From Frischella perrara (GTDB lineage: Bacteria > Pseudomonadota > Gammaproteobacteria > Enterobacterales > Orbaceae), in contig NZ_CP009056.1 of assembly GCF_000807275.1 (NCBI RefSeq), positions 1,055,192 through 1,119,191 on the forward strand: DNA of 64,000 nucleotides. The letters run 5' to 3'. Both the position numbers and the translations under genes were made by a program. Of the stretch, positions 62,019 to 64,000 are shown in pieces. The notes beneath the pieces are model-generated. The model was not told where the DNA came from. It saw only the letters and a program-made list of their open reading frames with translations, and ran no database searches. Each line of letters opens with the position of its first letter. Position 1 is the first letter of the stretch.

Positions 62019-63023
62019 TTATTTTCTCCATCCAAATGTTTGACAAGGTAAATCATAAAGGTGTTTAAGTTCATCATCTAACTTCATTAAGCTAATTGAA
62101 AAACCTGACATTTCTAATGATGTGCAATAATGACCTACGACGATATCGTGGCTAATTATGCCTCGCGCATTGAGTTCAATGCCAACTTTGCGAGTGGCAA
62201 CAAGTAATTCGGTATTACTAAGTGAACCCAAATTGTTAATTAGAACACATACTTGGTCTCCTTTTACATATGGCAGATCATCACATAAATGATCGATCAT
62301 CTCTTTAACTACCTCATCTGATGATGCCATTTTTTGACGCCGCAGGCCGGCTTCCCCATGTATGCCAATTCCGATTTCGATTTCATTTTCATCTAATTCA
62401 AAATTAAAATTATTCGATTGAGGTAATGCACAACCATCTAGCGCTACCCCAATAGTGCGGACATTGGCATTTGCTTTAGATACAACTTGATAAAGTTTTT
62501 CAAGATCATATTTCTCGAATTGAGCAGCTGCACCCGCAATTTTATATAGAAACATAATCCCTGCCACACCACGACGATCTGAAATTCGAGATAACGGTGC
62601 AGAAGCGATATCATCGGTACCTTTAATTGTTTTCGTTACGATATTTTCTTCAGCTAAAATTTCAGCTGAAATATCGAAATTCATTCCATCGCCCGAATAA
62701 TTACCATAAAGGAATAACACACCTTTTCCTTTTTCAATGGACTTAGTGAGTTCAATAATTTGATCGGGTGATGGGGAGGTGAAAACTTCGCCTAAAGCAC
62801 AGCCATCGATCCCCCCTTTGCCGATAAATCCTGCAAAAGTAGGTTCATGACCGCTACCACCTCCCGAAACAACCACTACTTGATCAGATGAAATATGGTT
62901 TCCATAAACAGCACAATATTCATCTATTGTCGTTAGTTTCCCGTTATAGGCATAAAACAATCCTTGCATAACTTCTTGCCTAACATTATTAGGATCGTTA
63001 AGTAATTTTTTGGGTTTGCGCAT
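62019..63023 (-). CDS. DhaK-like dihydroxyacetone/tetrulose kinase substrate-binding subunit
   Basis: 334 residues. The covalent substrate-binding histidine is His222 in IGIGIHGEAGLRR (His218 in E. coli DhaK). SGGGSGHEPTFAGFIGKGG and GNYSGDGMNFDIS are the other core motifs. It phosphorylates dihydroxyacetone or another small ketose. With the neighbouring PTS and class II aldolase it may act on a 3- or 4-carbon product. Relatives include tetrulose kinases such as DerK and LerK, so the substrate could be erythrulose. Confidence 0.88.
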   Translation of the reverse strand: MRKPKKLLNDPNNVRQEVMQGLFYAYNGKLTTIDEYCAVYGNHISSDQVVVVSGGGSGHEPTFAGFIGKGGIDGCALGEVFTSPSPDQIIELTKSIEKGKGVLFLYGNYSGDGMNFDISAEILAEENIVTKTIKGTDDIASAPLSRISDRRGVAGIMFLYKIAGAAAQFEKYDLEKLYQVVSKANANVRTIGVALDGCALPQSNNFNFELDENEIEIGIGIHGEAGLRRQKMASSDEVVKEMIDHLCDDLPYVKGDQVCVLINNLGSLSNTELLVATRKVGIELNARGIISHDIVVGHYCTSLEMSGFSISLMKLDDELKHLYDLPCQTFGWRK

Positions 63024-63226
63024 TCGTTTTTCCTCTTATTTATCTTTATTAACTACATTATTTATTGTAAAAAAAACTAATAAGCCAAACGAATACATTT
63101 AATGACAAATAATCGCCAACTCAATGCTCATCATAGGAAGGTAGATTGTCGCCAATCATTAGTTGTAATTAAATTAATTTTGTGAAAACATGAGTAATAT
63201 GTCTATTTAACATATAAGGCAATCAG

Positions 63227-63241
63227 TCCTAAGTATTAGGA
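63227..63241. promoter_or_regulatory. Perfect palindrome in the divergent promoter region
   Basis: TCCTAA-GTA-TTAGGA is a 6-bp perfect dyad in the gap between the DhaK-like and YahK-like genes, 38 nt before the latter's ATG. It is a candidate operator for a dimeric regulator; no such regulator is identified. Confidence 0.4.
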
Positions 63242-63278
63242 TAGTTTTATCTTTATTTCTTTTGGTAAAGGAGAATTT

Positions 63279-64000
63279 ATGGAAACCATAGGTTATGCAG
63301 CATTTTCAGCTAGTTCAGATCTCAAACCTTATCATTTTAAGCGTAGAGTTTTACGAGATAATGATGTCGCAATTGAAATTCTTTACAGTGGTATTTGCCA
63401 TTCAGATTTACACACGGTAAAAGGTGACTGGGGGCAACAACCTTATCCTTTAGTGCCAGGACATGAAATTATAGGACAAGTTATTTCTGTTGGAAAAAAT
63501 GTACAGAAATACAAAGTAGGGGACAAAGTTGCCGTTGGTTGTATGGTGGATAGTTGCCAGTGTTGCGATCAATGTAAACAGGGTGAGGAACAATATTGTC
63601 GAAATGGTCTGACTCTTACATATGGTGCCCCTGATAGGATAACAGGAGAAATTACCCAAGGAGGTTATGCAAAACATATTGTTGTTCGAGAGGAATTTGT
63701 TTTAAAAGTTCCTAGTCAATTAGACCTTTCAAGGGCTGCTCCTATTTTATGTGCCGGTATCACTACATTTTCACCTTTGAAAAAATGGAATGTAAAAAAA
63801 GGGACTAAAGTTGGTGTGATTGGTTTTGGTGGTTTAGGGCATATGGCGGTTAAATTAGCGGTTGCTATGGAGGCAGAAGTCACGGTAATTACTCGTTCCA
63901 ATTCTAAACAAGATGTAGCAAAAAAATTAGGTGCTAAAGATGTCTTGGTTACTGCTGATATGGATGCGATGGAAAAATCAGTAGCAAAGTTTGATTTGAT
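63279..64000 (+). CDS. Zinc-dependent alcohol/aldehyde dehydrogenase, YahK-like, 3' partial
   Basis: 240 codons are visible and the gene runs off the window. GAGAATTT precedes the ATG and AAAGGAG lies nearby. Catalytic zinc ligands are seen in GICHSDLHTVKGDWG and GHE. The structural zinc Cys4 is CQCCDQCKQGEEQYC, and the Rossmann motif is GVIGFGGLGHM. The closest family I recognise is NADP-dependent aldehyde reductase YahK of the cinnamyl-alcohol-dehydrogenase group. It reduces aldehydes in the cytoplasm and is placed next to the sugar-kinase genes, so it might consume the aldehyde produced by the class II aldolase (inference). Confidence 0.88.
   Translation, partial: METIGYAAFSASSDLKPYHFKRRVLRDNDVAIEILYSGICHSDLHTVKGDWGQQPYPLVPGHEIIGQVISVGKNVQKYKVGDKVAVGCMVDSCQCCDQCKQGEEQYCRNGLTLTYGAPDRITGEITQGGYAKHIVVREEFVLKVPSQLDLSRAAPILCAGITTFSPLKKWNVKKGTKVGVIGFGGLGHMAVKLAVAMEAEVTVITRSNSKQDVAKKLGAKDVLVTADMDAMEKSVAKFDL

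Noticed and set aside
1..64000. CRISPR arrays
   Set aside because: No regularly spaced short direct repeats with unique spacers; the only tandem repeats are within the lipoprotein and beta-helix genes.
1..64000. Insertion sequences
   Set aside because: No transposase gene or terminal inverted repeats with target duplications were recognised; the decayed segments look like phage or ICE remains.

Overview
The window is AT-rich and carries gammaproteobacterial genes: recO, mlaA, ychJ, lysO, clpS-clpA, roxA, dnaX-ybaB-recR, ybhA, truC, yhbP, aroA, argE, ubiT and an ileX-type tRNA-Ile(CAU). Very low GC, E. coli-like proteins and several polymorphic toxin and immunity genes suggest an Orbaceae-type gut symbiont (Gilliamella or Frischella). 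That assignment is inference, because no rRNA is present.

Layout. 1-2709 is the end of an SF1 helicase fused to a PLD-type domain. 2.9-6.8 kb is a minus-strand polymorphic toxin locus: one full-length DNA/RNA endonuclease toxin, its YezG/DUF600-like immunity gene, and two orphan toxin-tip plus immunity cassettes. 7.7-34.9 kb is mostly chromosomal backbone: tannase-like esterase, SDR, repeat lipoprotein, SemiSWEET, ubiT, a CPA1 antiporter, recO, mlaA, ychJ, lysO, a VirK/YbjX protein, clpSA, roxA, a DUF2868/DUF3482 pair, an NlpC/P60 lipoprotein, dnaX-ybaB-recR, ybhA and truC. It is interrupted at 16.5-18.8 kb by decayed genes and an uncharacterised soluble/membrane gene pair. 35.2-39.5 kb is a second toxin locus, inverted relative to the first and nearly identical in its trunk, next to a decayed integrase. 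39.5-42.3 kb holds further phage-like genes. 42.4-47.9 kb returns to backbone genes. 48.1-53.4 kb starts at tRNA-Ile and carries parA, a broken dnaB and a broken parB, which is the head of an ICE/genomic island, followed by tandem hexapeptide-repeat genes. 53.6-55.3 kb is an ImmA/IrrE-HTH two-gene unit. 56.2-63.0 kb is a sugar-catabolism cluster: galactitol-type PTS IIA, IIB and IIC, a PRD regulator, a class II aldolase and DhaK/DhaL-like kinase subunits. The window ends inside a YahK-like alcohol dehydrogenase.

Most notable biology. The two toxin loci form about 1.8-kb inverted repeats bracketing about 28.8 kb. Each is followed by an array of promoterless toxin tips and immunity genes, and every cassette boundary carries a 53-nt element that can fold into a three-way junction. 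Sequence variants show exchange between the two arrays. dnaX contains a complete programmed -1 frameshift signal (Shine-Dalgarno-like tract, A AAA AAG, 10-bp hairpin) predicted to make a 451-residue gamma subunit.
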